Assembly: GCA_944989445.1 (NCBI GenBank)
Contig: CALYLW010000165.1
Span: 439,001-503,000, forward strand
Direction of reading: 5' to 3'
Source of the DNA: Ampullaceana balthica
Lineage: Eukaryota; Mollusca; Gastropoda; Lymnaeidae
Length of the DNA: 64,000 nucleotides
The notes below the pieces were generated by a model that did no database searches, was not told where the DNA came from, and saw only the letters and a list, made by a program, of their open reading frames with translations. Shown here piece after piece: positions 1-11,529 of the stretch. The translations under genes and the position numbers were made by a program. Positions within the stretch are counted from its first letter, which is position 1; each line of letters begins with the position of its first letter.

Positions 1-9
1 GCTATTTTT

Positions 10-305
10 AAATCCCTTATATTAACTTCACCGGCGTCTCTGTCTGTCGTCATCTCTCTCTCTCTCTCTCTCTCTGTCTGTCTGTCTTGGGCGGGCGGAA
101 AAACAAAAGTCAAAAACTACCCACTTCCCGTGATCCGATCGAAGTACCGGCGTGCTTTTGTTTACATTTTACGTGTCATGCTGAGCTCGCCCCCCCCCCT
201 AGGGTTATGAAGTAAAGTTGAGTTAAGACAGATTCAGTCTATAAATGTTTGTAGCGTTTGAAAATAATCATTACTGTTTAGTTATGTCTCATACATAAGG
301 GATTT
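10..305 (+). repeat. Dispersed 510-bp repeat, short copy 1
   Basis: The copy begins with AAATCCCTTATATTAACTTC and ends with its partial inverse ATAAGGGATTT, so the unit has short terminal inverted repeats. It holds a (CT)n stretch and a conserved GGGCGGGCGGAAAAAC block. The same unit recurs at 343-853 and in seven pieces between 48169 and 50423. It has no coding capacity and I cannot assign a superfamily. Confidence 0.7.
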
Positions 306-342
306 ATAGTCAAAAACTTTTTTTTACGGGTTTGTTTTATTT

Positions 343-377
343 AAATCCCTTATATTAACTTCACGGCCGTCTCTGTC

Positions 378-422
<45 letters not shown>

Positions 423-853
423 TTCTGTCGTCATCTCTGTCTTGGGCGGGCGGAAAAACAAAAGTCAAAAATGACCCACTTCCCGTGATCCGATCGAGCT
501 GAAATTCGGCACACGGACCCGTCTCACCTAACAATGCATCGTATCAAAGTCTCAGATCGATTGAACGTACCGTAAATAAATTAATGCATTTTTAGTTTAT
601 CCTTATATAACGTATGTAATTCAAATTCACGGTTTGTTATTGTTTTTTTTCCACGTGAGAGTTTGAGTTGACGCTTTGACGTCGACCCATCGAAGTAACG
701 GCGTGCTTTTATTTACATTTTACGTGTCATGCTGAACTCGGTCCTCCCCAGGGTTATGAAGCAAAGTTGAGTTAAGACAGATTCAGTCTGTAAATGCTCG
801 TCGCGTTTGAAAATAATCAATACTGTTAGTTATGACTCATATATAAGGGATTT
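343..853 (+). repeat. Dispersed 510-bp repeat, full copy 2
   Basis: This is a full-length copy with AAATCCCTTATATTAAC at the left and ATATAAGGGATTT at the right. It follows copy 1 in tandem, separated by a linker of about 37 bp (core CAAAAACTTT...TTTACGGG) that also separates copies near 49 kb. It contains a (CT)n microsatellite at about 382-419. Confidence 0.7.
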
Positions 854-897
854 ATAGTCAAAAACTTTGTTTTTACGGATTTGTTTTATTTACCAAT

Positions 898-1115
898 TTA
901 TCCCCCTCCCTCCCCCTGTCACAAATCTCAACCCCCACCCCCCCTAAAGTACGTCACATTTTCGAACAAAAATTCATTTTTATTAACAAAATAATTAAAA
1001 TTTAATAGAAAACACCATGACGTCACACGTTGCCGGACCCCCCTCCCTCCCCCTGTCACACTTTCTTAAACCCCCTCCCCCTCCTGGAGCGTGACGTACT
1101 TAATGGACGGCCCCA
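898..1115. mobile_element. Remnant of the GGGGCCGTCC-ended DNA element
   Basis: C-rich strings and CGTCAC motifs end in ATGGACGGCCCC at about 1104-1115. This is the inverse of the terminus seen intact at 22355, 24241 and 33024. The copy is short and nonautonomous, and no coding sequence is visible. Confidence 0.55.
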
Positions 1116-1127
1116 ATGTACGGCTTG

Positions 1128-1661
1128 GGAGGTAGCTCAGTGACAGTGTCATGACGCCTAGGGAGATATCTGAGTGACATGGCCATAACGGCTAGGGAGA
1201 TATCTGAGTGACATGGCCATAACGGCTAGGGAGATATCTGAGTGACATGGCCATAACGGCTAGGGAGATATCTGAGTGACATGGCCATAACGGCTAGGGA
1301 GATATCTGAGTGACATGGCCATAACGGCTAGGGAGATATCTGAGTGACATGGCCATAACGGCTAGGGAGATATCTGAGTGACATGGCCATAACGGCTAGG
1401 GAGATATCTGAGTGACATGGCCATAACGGCTAGGGAGATATCTGAGTGACATGGCCATAACGGCTAGGGAGATATCTGAGTGAGATTGTCAAAGTGACAA
1501 GGTAGGTATCTTAGTGACATTATTCTGAGTGACAGTGTCAAGGCGGCTAGGGAGGTATCTGAGTGACAGTGTCAAGGCGGCTAGGGAGGTATCTGAGTGA
1601 CAGTGTCAAGGCGGCTAGGGAGGTATCTGAGTGACAGTGTCAAGGCGGCTAGGGAGGTATC
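1128..1661. repeat. 34-bp minisatellite
   Basis: About fifteen copies of a 34-bp unit (core GATATCTGAGTGACATGGCC), with a diverged subtype carrying CAGTGTCAAGGCGGC at the 3' side. The array resumes at 3071 as TTAGTGACATAATTCTGAGT after a hAT insertion, so the original array was split. Confidence 0.9.
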
Positions 1662-1669
1662 TTAATGAC

Positions 1670-3070
1670 TAGGGATGTCAATATTGTTGAAAAAAGCTGC
1701 CCGGGGACCCGTCCAAATTTTCGAACTGGTAACCGGGTACCCGTTCAAAATGTCGTTTAATTTTCGCCTTCATGACCAACTATACATAGTAATGCAAGCT
1801 AGCCACCATCAATGGACCTCATTTCACACAATAGCCAAAGACATGCTCCCAGCAACACACTATAGTAAACTTTAATGCACTACAAACTTTTAGTCCTGCT
1901 GTAAATGCATACGTCATACTTATAAACTACAACTACAGTAAACTGAACATTCAAACAAAAATGTCAACAACGACGTAACGAACAGTCTGGTCATACGGGC
2001 CCAGCAGCTTGAACGTTGATTTCCGCTAGGTGGCGGTCGTAACTATTTAATTTATTAACTTTAAATACTGACAATGTTATACATCTTATGAAATCGTTTT
2101 TTCCCCTTCTGATTAACACGTGTTAACTTCTGATTAACACGTGTTAACTTCTGATTAACACGTGTTAACGAATACAAGGAAGGAGCACAAGAATATTTGA
2201 AAGGGCGCGGGTTTGTCATTTGTGTCAGCGTCTGCGAGGTGCGTCACTCAGCATGCGACACGTGTGGGCGGGTGGTGACATCACCAACCATTTACAAACC
2301 AATCTCTCTTTGCAACTTTTCAAATTTACATCAAACCCAAAATATTTTCAACCCTTTGTTTTTGTCCAGATTTAATTTTTAAAACCCATTCATTTATTTT
2401 TGTTACTACAGTGATAATAAATGAACGACTAGGACATTTTTTTTAAAAAATCCAATAATAGATAAGGTGTTGTTACTTTTTTAAAAGTATGATGTGGATA
2501 GATCATAGGAGTGGAATGAGTGGTGAAAGGGGGGGGGAGGATAAAAACATTGTCTGTAACTAATGTTTTCAGTGTATTTGTAAACCAAGCTGGCATCCTG
2601 GCATATAATAAAAGCACGGGTGTTATTACTAAAAACACAAACACCGCCTTTCTTTCATTTCCAGCTCCTTTGGCTGTGTTTTCCTGGTCGTGTTTTCCTT
2701 GATTCATAAAAAGAATCCAAATCTTTTTCAGTTACCAGATTTGTTTTTCATGATCAGAGAAAAAAAGTGTATCAAAATACATTTTAATTGTGGTTTGTGG
2801 GAACCATATTTTTTCCATTGGGCCTTGGACAGATATTTATTCTGGAGCGTTTTCGTGTTTAACGTATTTCACAAAATATATTTCAAACGAAAAGTACACA
2901 TTTGATAAATTGTTCACAAGCCGCAATGTGAACACAGAGGAACCGCAGTGCGACCACCGTTGGTGTAGAGTGTAGACCTTGCAGTCACATTTTCACGGGT
3001 ACCCGGTCTCAATTTTACTACCCGGGTAATTGCACCACAACGGCTACCCGGGTACCCGTTGACAGGCCTA
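1670..3070. mobile_element. hAT-type element inserted in the 34-bp minisatellite
   Basis: The ends are TAGGGATGTCAA at the left and TTGACAGGCCTA at the right, with subterminal GGGTACCCG motifs in both orientations. The flanks TTAATGAC (1662-1669) and TTAGTGAC (3071-3078) fit an 8-bp target duplication with one mismatch. The inside is nonautonomous: no transposase frame is recognisable, and short frames at 2429-2975 do not look coding. It includes three tandem CACGTG palindromes at 2107-2169. Confidence 0.75.
2107..2169. repeat. 21-bp repeat x3 with palindromic CACGTG
   Basis: Three tandem copies of a 21-bp unit, each containing TTAACACGTGTTAA, a perfect palindrome around an E-box core. They lie inside the hAT element at 1670-3070. 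Confidence 0.85.
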
Positions 3071-3078
3071 TTAGTGAC

Positions 3079-4045
3079 ATAATTCTGAGTAAACTACATG
3101 TGCATTATAGAGACGCTCAGCAGATAACTTCTAAAACTCTTACCGTGCCGATTCGAAAATGTTGTTAGACCAATGAACATAATATAGCACCCATCAATAG
3201 ATACGTTATTGAGACATAATATAGCACCCATCAATAGATACGTTATTGAGCAAGTTTTAAAAATTGTGGAATGATATATATATACATTATTATTGGACAA
3301 ATTCACACAAATTTGTCCTGATAAACGAATCTTATGTGCACCATCGTGTCATTATTTGTTTTGTTTAGTTAGGATATGAATGTTTTCGAGTTGAATGCAT
3401 TTATAAATATACGTGTTACTATTTTATTGGGAAGCGTTGTGATCCCAGCTGTGTTAGGGTACAACGCTATAAAAGTTATACAATTATTATTATTATGATA
3501 TCATAAAAAGATACGATTCTGGACCAATTGATTCAAATTTTGTGTGTGTGGAGAAATGATTCAACATAGAACACGCTGATACTCTAACTAAAGTATATCC
3601 AGGTATAATGTTTACTCACCTACCCCTTGTACATGTACTCAACGTCCGCACTGCCTTGTACATATGAACCGTTTGATACAGAGAGTCACCCAAGCAGATA
3701 GTCCACGATGTTATCCCCATGAAATCTCCGGTCCTGCCACTAGCCCATCACGTGCCAAATAAATCATTGAATGACTTTTCACAGTCTCGACCGCGATGAA
3801 GCCTGTATTGATCCCGGCTAGTTTCACTGGAGATGTGTTTTTATGAGATGATTTTAGTGTCGTGTGGTGTATTTGATGTGCATCTTTTAAACACCGGCTC
3901 TCGTTTTTAACACATTGGCCTCCATTTTTTGAGACATCGGCTAACGTATCTGAAAACATCGGGTGTCAACTCTGAAATAAGAGCTTTATAGTTCCTGACA
4001 ACATAAACAGTTAACTGTGTAGGCTATCTGGGGAACCCGATGACA
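3079..4045. other. Mostly unique AT-rich spacer
   Basis: No gene is recognised. It contains a 37-bp direct duplication (core ATATAGCACCCATCAATAG) at about 3179-3250 and a short (AT)n stretch. The - strand frame at 3711-3959 has no recognisable domain and I do not call it a gene. Confidence 0.5.
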
Positions 4046-5390
4046 TCACCTGGATGTCAGTGACAGTTCAACCATTGGCCATCTGGTTGTCAGTGACAGT
4101 TAAACCATTGGCCATCTGGATGTCAGTGACAGTTAAACAATTGGCCATCTGGATGTCAGTGACAATTAAACCATTGGCCATCTGGATGTCAGTGACAATT
4201 AACCAATTGGCCATCTGGATGTCAGTGACAGTTAAACAATTGACCATCTGGATGTCAGTGACAGTTAAACAATTGGTCATCTGGATGTCAGTGACAGTTA
4301 AACAATTGGCCATCTGGATGTCAGTGACAGTTAAACCATTGGCCATCTGGATTTCAGTGACAGTTAAACCATTGGCCATCTGGATGTCAGTGACAGTTAA
4401 GCAATTGGTCATCTGGATGTCAGTGACAGTTAAACCATTGACCATCTGGATGTCAGTGACAGTTAAACCATTGGCCATCTGGATGTCAGTGACAGTTAAA
4501 CCATTGGCCATCTGGATGTCAGTGACAGTTAAACAATTGGCCATCTGGATGTCAGTGACAGTTAAACAATTGGCCATCTGGATGTCAGTGACAGTTAAAC
4601 CATTGGCCATCTGGATGTCAGTGACAGTTAAACAATTGGCCATCTGGATGTCAGTGACAGTTAAACAATTGGCCATCTGGTGTCAGTGACAGTTAAACAA
4701 TCGGCCATCTTAATGTCAGTGACAGTTAAACAATTGGCCATCTGGATGTCAGTGACAGTTAAATAATTCTCCATCTGGGTGTCAGTGACAGTTAAACCAT
4801 TGGTCATCTGGATGTCAGTGACAGTTAAACAATTGGCCATCTGGATGTCAGTGACAGTTAAACAATTGGCCATCTGAGTGTCAGTGACAGTTAAACAATT
4901 GGCCATATGGGTGTCAGTGACAGTTAAACAATTGGCCATCTGGGTGTCAGTGACAGTTAAACCATTGACCATCTGGATGTCAGTGACAGTTAAACAATTG
5001 ACCATCTGGGTGTCAGTGACAGTTAAACAATTGGCCATCTGGGTGTCAGTGACAGTTAAACAATTGGCCATCTGGGTGTCAGTGACAGTTAAACCATTGA
5101 CCATCTGGATGTCAGTGACAGTTAAACAATTGGCCATCTGGGTGTCAGTGACAGTTAAACAATTGGCCATCTGGGTGTCAGTGACAGTTAAACAATTGGC
5201 CATCTGGGTGTCAGTGACAGTTAAACCATTGACCATCTGGATGTCAGTGACAGTTAAACAATTGGCCATCTGGATGTCAGTGACAGTTAAACCATTGGTT
5301 ATCTGGGTGTCAGTGACAGTTAAACCATTGGTTATATGGGTGTCAGTGACAGTTAAACCATTGGTTATCTGGGTGTCAGTAACAGTTTAA
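4046..5390. repeat. 33-bp minisatellite, about 40 units
   Basis: The 33-bp unit (core GTCAGTGACAGTTAAACAAT) is a multiple of three and stop-free on both strands, so long artificial frames appear (11-residue repeats such as MSVTVKQLAIW). Units differ by a few bases, mainly CAATTGGCC versus CCATTGACC and GGATGTC versus GGGTGTC. I see no start context, splice sites or composition suggesting a protein. Confidence 0.93.
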
Positions 5391-5959
5391 TTTGGTGTGG
5401 TTGTTTCAACCACTGACCTTCTCGAGGCTAATTGAGGACCTTTGAGACTATGATTTTATAATAGTAGTTACAAGTTTCCCCTCTTGAGTAGCTCTCGGTA
5501 CACAAAGATGAACCTTTCCTACAAATATTTAACAGCCTGCGACAACCCGACCTCAAAGCTAATCAACTCTTTTATCTTGATTGACGTTTTTAATAGCTAT
5601 TCAGAAAATTTGTTAGAGTTTTACCACAAAAAAAATAAATATTTTGTTTTGTTTTTTTTTCTTTTTGGGGGAGGGGGGTGATATTTCAAACTCACGTCTG
5701 CTTGTCTTTGGACGCTGGCCGTTTCCGTGTAAGTTACATTGTGTTCAAAGATAGAAAGTTCATAGATATCCGTTATTTGATGGGACCATGAACTGGAAAC
5801 CAAGTCATGCGTTTTGACATCTTTCTTAGTGTTTAGGCACCTGTTCAGTGTTGTTAGCCACTTGTGTTAGGTTTAAGTGTGTGTGTTTTTTTAAAGATAG
5901 TTATTTAGTGTTTTGGACATATGTTTCGGTTAAGACGTGTGCTTGTTTGAGACATGTGT
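5391..5959. other. Spacer without a recognised gene
   Basis: Apparently unique sequence with a poly-T/poly-G tract near 5640-5690. No coding region or RNA gene was seen. Confidence 0.4.
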
Positions 5960-6034
5960 CTACATATCAGAGGCGTCACTAGGGTTGGTGTCACCCGGGG
6001 CGGTAGCTCATGGTGTCACCCCTTCACGACTGAA

Positions 6035-6420
6035 GGGGCCGTCCATAAATGACGTCACGCGAGGTTGCCGATTTTTACCCCACCCTCCCCCAGCGTCATA
6101 CTTTGTCACAAAAACTTAGACCCCACCCCTTTTTACGATGTGACGTCACAAAGCTTTGACACCCCTCCCCCAAGCCGTATTTTCTCAATAAAAATTAGCA
6201 TGTTGCAAATTATTTTTTGTCATTTAAATATGTATTTAGGGTAAGTCTGCACTGTAATATCGTAACACGCGTGAAGTCATTTGAAAACGTAATTAAATAA
6301 ATGGTAAACAAACAAATATTTAAGTAGAACTGTTATTTAAAGTTTCGCATTTTTGATGTGACGTCACATTTCTTAAACACCCCCCTCCATTTACCACATC
6401 GTCACAGATGCGTGGACCCC
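6035..6420. mobile_element. GGGGCCGTCC-ended element, nested copy
   Basis: Begins GGGGCCGTCCATAAATGACG and runs to the decayed opposite end near CGTGGACCCC. It is nonautonomous and AT-rich inside. It lies within the hAT composite at 5968-9072. Confidence 0.6.
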
Positions 6421-6499
6421 ACCTATGGCGGATTAAAAGGGGGGTTGCTTAACGGGCTAAAGCCCCCAATAATTTAAGGGCCCCCAAACTTTTTATGAA

Positions 6500-8270
6500 T
6501 TATAGTGTATAATAAAGATGCAGGCCATTATATTGTACGAATCCCTGAAAATGCCTTGGACAGTCATACGGATACGGCAATGCAGCAAATGAGTAGGAAG
6601 TATAACGAAAACCAGGCTATTCTTCGTGAGAAGTGCATTGTAGCTCATTATGTGCCGTGCACAGCTCATTCCTTTAATTTGGTTGGGAAAAGAGCAGCAG
6701 GTTGTCCTACTGTGGTCAGATTTTTTTGTCTTCTGCAAAATCTTTATACCCGACTTGTTGCATCTACTCATCGTTGACAGGTACTTCAAAAACATATGAA
6801 ATTGATACCTGCTAACAAAGCCTGGTCTGACACAAGATGGTCAGCCTGACATTATGCTTTAAGGTCTGTTAATAGCTCATACCATGAGAATATCGCAGCA
6901 CTGGAAGAATTAGCAACGAATGAAAATCAGCCACGTGACTGCCGACTTGAAGAAGAAGGATTTCTTAAGGAAATTGAACAACTGGAAGTCGCTATTTTAC
7001 TTGAAATTTGGGAAACAATTTTAGAAAGGAAGTATCTCATTGAGTTTGTTAAAAAATAGCATTCTTAATTGTATTCCTATGAAGACAAAGGAAAGGAAAA
7101 GTCCGTGGTAAAAACAGTGTAAACAATCTTCAGTACTATCAATCAAAAAAGAAAGCGTCAGTTTGATAAAGGGACATCAACAAACAGTATTCTTCTGGAG
7201 AAAAAAATTCAAGATTGAGGTATTTCTGGTAATTATTGACAAACTTTCTTAAGCCCTACAATATTGGTTAGGTGCATATAAATACATCCATGAGAAATTT
7301 GGCTTTCTTACAAACCTAACTGAGCTCAGCACTTTCGCCACCCGATGGGCAGCAGCCAAGTTAATGGAAGAACATTCAAGTGATTTCGAAGAAGGGGTCG
7401 GGTAAATCCGAAGCAACCGTTTCGTCCCCCTCAATTTACTAGCAACGCCATCGAGCGGTGCCGGTTTAGGGCCAGGAGCGCCAGTACGGATTAGCAAAAA
7501 GTTCCACGAAGAACGCATTGGACGCCAGCTCTGAGGAAACCTTCCAGTGGGGGTTGCACCCTAGGTAGGTCTTTGATGATCCCCCGGTCTGCGGCGGTCC
7601 TAACCATGGAGACCCGTGTGCTTTGCCGGGATGACGCCAAAGTGGTAGTGGGTCGTAGTAGGAAATTCCACCACCTCCTTGTGAGGGCAACTTAGTGGGA
7701 GGCATCTTCGACTGTATATCCTGGATGCCCAGGTGGCCGCTTCAGAAGCGACTGCTTTGTCCTCAGCTGTTACGTCCCTTTGGTGGCCAGATGGCTAAGG
7801 GGGTCTTCCGGGAAGACCCATAAAGAGCACTAAGCTCGGGGCTTCTGATTTTCTCCCACATGTAGGTTCATGAGTGATTTCGAAGACTGCTTACCTTCAG
7901 AATTAGTCCAATTTTCAGAACTCTTAAAAAAGTTATTGTCCAGCCCCAGGCTCAGGGTAAGGAAAAGGAATTAGCACAAAGCGAAACTCAAAAAACTTGC
8001 CACAGAGCTAAACATTTTGCTGCTTTTGAATGAGCTATATTTCACACAGTCCTTCACAAATGTACACATCGCACTTCGCATCTATCTTTCAATGATGACA
8101 TCAAACTGCAGCTGAGAGCGATCCTTTTCAAAGTTGAAAAGAATATATAATGAGTTAGAACTTACATGGGACGAAAAAGGCTGAATATGCTCTCTCTAAT
8201 GAGCATTGAAAAAGAACTTGTAAGCGTACTCAGCTTTATTGACTTGATTGAAAACTTCGCCATTTGAAAA
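6500..8270 (+). pseudogene. hAT transposase remnant
   Basis: Conceptual translation in shifting frames gives a hAT-type transposase core. The stretch VPCTAHSFNLVGKRAAG (about 6652-6702) matches the conserved 'PC.AHSLNLVG' segment of hAT transposases of the DUF4371 type. Downstream WSDTRWSA and a leucine-rich helical region fit the same family. Stops and frameshifts occur throughout, and a 480-bp insertion splits it at 7393-7872, so it cannot encode an active enzyme. The upstream sequence (TATGGCGGATTAAAAGG and following) resembles the left end of the MITE at 43767-43933, which suggests the two belong to one family. Confidence 0.7.
7393..7872. mobile_element. 480-bp insert with 14-bp target duplication
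   Basis: The segment is bracketed by AGTGATTTCGAAGA at 7379-7392 and 7873-7886, a perfect 14-bp direct repeat, and it interrupts the hAT transposase remnant. It is GC-richer than its surroundings, has no poly-A tail and no inverted termini. The long target duplication fits target-primed reverse transcription (a SINE or truncated LINE), but I do not recognise the family. Confidence 0.65.
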
Positions 8271-9120
8271 ATTCGCAAACGAAAGTTGTAGGTTGAAATA
8301 ATAATCATACATATTTTTTCAATAAATTTTGTTATTTCAAATAGAGAAAAGAATTCGTTACCTCATGAATTTTTTTTTAAATACGGAATAACGCGTAATA
8401 CTATCCTTTACGAGGGCGCGTTCGTAAGCACTAAACAGCGTAAGTTGGGATGGGACCGTCGTAACCGGAGGACTACCTGTATATAAACATGCATATCTAT
8501 GCTTTCACGCCTTTAATAAATATATATATAAATATTAACTCAAAGACATTTAAATCATAATTTTCCTCAAGAAAAACATCAACAAAGAAAACCGATCTTT
8601 TGATTTTTTTCTTTTGGGGGGTTGGGGGGGGGGTGATAAAAATCGTATTCCCCCCCCCCACCCCACTGTGGTGGAGGGAGTCGTGAGGTGGGATTCGTTC
8701 ATGCTGTCTGTGTGTCCAAGCCCAAATGGCTTTATATCTTTTAAAACGGAAGACACTGCCTCTTTCATTCCAGCCTTTTTTAAAGATCTCTCTGCTGCGA
8801 CTATTTCTTTTCTTTTTTTCCTAATTTGTTTTAATGTTGTTCGTGTGTTGGGACTGTTTTATTATTGCAAGTTAACTGATATTTTTTTAATAAGAATTTT
8901 AGCGTTTAACGTATTTCATTGTATTTCTTAATTTCTTTCTAGATTAAAAAATTTGTCATCTTTTGTTTTCTGACATAAAATCGTACACAGTAAAATTTTA
9001 GGCTCGGGTGTCACCCCCTGATGGGTGTCACCCGGGGCGGCCCGCCCCCCGGCCCCCCTAGTGACGCCACTGCTACATATGCAATATGTGTTAGTGTTTT
9101 ATCAGTTGTCAAGTGTATTT

Positions 9121-9320
9121 CAGAGGCATCACTAGGGTTGGTGTCACCCAGTGCGGTAGCTCATGGTGTCACCCCATCACGACCTACCCCATAGACATCC
9201 TCCAAGTCTGTCTGTGCGGAATAACGTAAAATAAAAAGAATTTTACACTTTGGTGTCAGCCCTTGTGATGTTGTCACCCGGTGCGGTCCGCAACACCTGC
9301 ATCCCCTAGTGATGCCTCTG
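9121..9320. mobile_element. 200-bp hAT MITE
   Basis: CAGAGGCATCACTAGG at the left and CCTAGTGATGCCTCTG at the right form inverted termini. The flanks GTGTATTT (9113-9120) and GTGTATAT (9321-9328) are an 8-bp duplication with one mismatch. It is a deletion derivative of the 5968-9072 family and sits at the 5' edge of the 57-bp minisatellite. Confidence 0.85.
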
Positions 9321-9800
9321 GTGTATATAACATGTGTTTACACATGAAGTATGTATTAGTGTTTTATCATGTGGCGAGTGTTTATAACATGTGTTTACAC
9401 ATGAAGTATGTATTAGTGTTTTATCATGTGGCGAGTGTTTATAACTTGTGTTTACACATGAAGTATGTATTAGTGTTTTATCATGTGGCGAGTGTTTATA
9501 ACATGTGTTTACACATGAAGTATGTATTAGTGTTTTATCATGTGGCGAGTGTTTATAACATGTGTTTACACATGAAGTATGTATTAGTGTTTTATCATGT
9601 GGCGAGTGTTTATAACATGTGTTTACACATGAAGTATGTATTAGTGTTTTATCATGTGGCGAGTGTTTATAACATGTGTTTACACATGAAGTATGTATTA
9701 GTGTTTTATCATGTGGCGAGTGTTTATAACACGTGTTTACACATGAAGTATGTATTAGTGTTTTATCATGTGACGAGTGTTTATAACATGTGTTTTGTGT
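9321..9800. repeat. 57-bp minisatellite, about 8 units
   Basis: Nearly identical 57-bp units (core GTGTTTATAACATGTGTTTA). The unit length is a multiple of three, giving an artificial frame of 19-residue repeats. A diverged piece of the same unit lies upstream at 9081-9112, between the two hAT insertions. Confidence 0.92.
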
Positions 9801-9917
9801 TTAGGCCAAGTTCTCATAGTGTGCTGTGAAGGGTATCGTGAGGCATCAACAAGCACCTTTTTCAAGTTACTTGTCAAGTTATTTTGTTCACTTGATATCT
9901 TGCTTATATGTTGTGTT

Positions 9918-10868
9918 AACAAACGATCTGATGTGTTCAATGACACGATATTATGTGTTCACAGTCGATGTGATGTGTTCACAGACGATGTGATGTGTTC
10001 ACAGACGATGTGATGTGTTCACAGATGATATGATGTGTTCACAGATGATATGATGTGTTCACAGATGATATGATGTGTTCACAGACAATGTGATGTGTTC
10101 ACAGATGATATGATGTGTTCACAGTCGATATGATGTGTTCACAGTCGATATGATGTGTTCACAGTCGATATGATGTGTTCACAATGTGATGTGTTCACAG
10201 ATGATATGATGTGTTCACAGACAATGTGATGTGTTCACAGACAATGTGATGTGTTCACAGACAATGTGATGTGTTCACAGTCGATATGATGTGTTCACAG
10301 TCGATATGATGTGTTCACAGTCGATATGATGTGTTCACAGATGATATGATGTGTTCACAGACAATGTGATGTGTTCACAGATGATATGATGTGTTCACAG
10401 TCGATATGATGTGTTCACAGTCAATGTGATGTGTTCACAGATGATATGATGTGTTCACAGATGATATGATGTGTTCACAGACAATGTGATGTGTTCACAG
10501 ACAATGTGATGTGTTCACAGACAATGTGATGTGTTCACAGACAATGTGATGTGTTCACAGACAATGTGATGTGTTCACAGTCGATATGATGTGTTCACAG
10601 ATGATATGATGTGTTCACAGACGATATGATGTGTTCACAGACAATGTGATGTGTTCACAGATGATATGATGTGTTCACAGACAATGTGATGTGTTCACAG
10701 ATGATATGATGTGTTCACAGTCGATGTGATGTGTTCACAGACAATGTGATGTGTTCACAGACAATGTGATGTGTTCACAGATGAAATGATGTGTTCACAG
10801 ACAATGTGATGTGTTCACAGTCGATATGATGTGTTCACAGTCGATGTGATGTGTTCAAAGACGATGTC
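9918..10868. repeat. 20-bp minisatellite, about 46 units
   Basis: Units of 20 bp carry an invariant TGATGTGTTCACAG followed by a variable hexamer. Three main subtypes (ACAATG, ATGATA, TCGATA) alternate in patches, which points to block duplication. One shortened unit occurs near 10185. Confidence 0.93.
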
Positions 10869-11126
10869 ATGTGTGTCCTTTTGTTGGAAGATATTATCAA
10901 TCGATAAGTTCCGAGCAGACACAACCACCCACGCTGTTAATTGCCAATTGTCCTTTAAACTGTGGCTCTTATCACGACATCAAAATTGGCAGGCCTTGAG
11001 CTATTCAGCCCGCACTTATACTTATTGAATTTAGAAATGTGGTGATTTCCCCTTAATTATAACATTCTTATCATTTCAGTCTCCAGGCGAGTTTCCTAAA
11101 GTAATGGGGGTGAGACTGCAATCAGG

Positions 11127-11513
11127 CTTTTAAATAGGTAAATGTATAATATAAAAACAGGGTATTAGTAGGCCTGACAGGACGTAACACAACAGCGAAC
11201 GTTTCAGCAGAGAGCCTTCATCAACGGACAAATAGTACACAAATGAAACAAATAGAACGAAATAGAAATAATAAAAAAAAACACTTAGCTGCGGTGAAAT
11301 CCAAGTAGTCCAGTAGAGATCTAGATCATCTCTACTGGACTACTTGGATTTCATCGCAGTTAAGTGGTTTTTTTATTATTTCATTTTTTTTTCGTTTCAT
11401 TTGTGTACTATTTGTCCGTTGAGGAAGGCTCTTTGCTGAAACGTTCGCTGTTGTGTTACGTCCTGTCAGGTCTACTATTACCCTGTTTTTATATTATAGA
11501 TTTACCTATTTAG
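11127..11513. mobile_element. Foldback palindrome with arms near 195 bp
   Basis: The left arm begins AAATAGGTAAATGTATAATA and the right arm ends in its inverse TAGATTTACCTATTT. The centre is near 11318 in AGTAGAGATCTAGATCATCT. Both outer flanks carry GGCGAGTTTCCT followed by a similar CTGCAAT stretch (from about 11086 and from 11514), a duplicated flank. Each arm contains TGA(T/G)GAAGGCTCT...GCTGAAACG, which resembles a hammerhead ribozyme core. Confidence 0.75.
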
Positions 11514-11529
11514 GCGAGTTTCCTCCCTG

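Larger units (their letters stand above)
5968..9072. mobile_element. hAT-type composite element with perfect 8-bp target duplication
   Basis: The termini CAGAGGCGTCACTAGG (5968) and CCTAGTGACGCCACTG (ending 9072) are inverted repeats. They are flanked by CTACATAT on both sides (5960-5967 and 9073-9080), an exact 8-bp duplication typical of hAT elements. Nested inside are a GGGGCCGTCC remnant (6035-6420), a second hAT with a decayed transposase (about 6421-8300), and in that a 480-bp insert (7393-7872). Related short copies lie at 9121-9320, 45651-45829 and 52430-52491. Confidence 0.85.

Noticed and set aside
3711..3959. 82-residue - strand frame
   Set aside because: No recognisable motif, no splice context and unremarkable length for chance.
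4054..5390. Long frames of 11-residue repeats on both strands
   Set aside because: They follow from a 33-bp repeat period without stops; no gene features accompany them.
7249..7705. Two - strand frames of 79-89 residues
   Set aside because: They fall across the 480-bp insert and the hAT remnant and match neither.
9918..10868. CRISPR-like array
   Set aside because: Repeats are directly adjacent with no unique spacers, and the DNA is eukaryotic.
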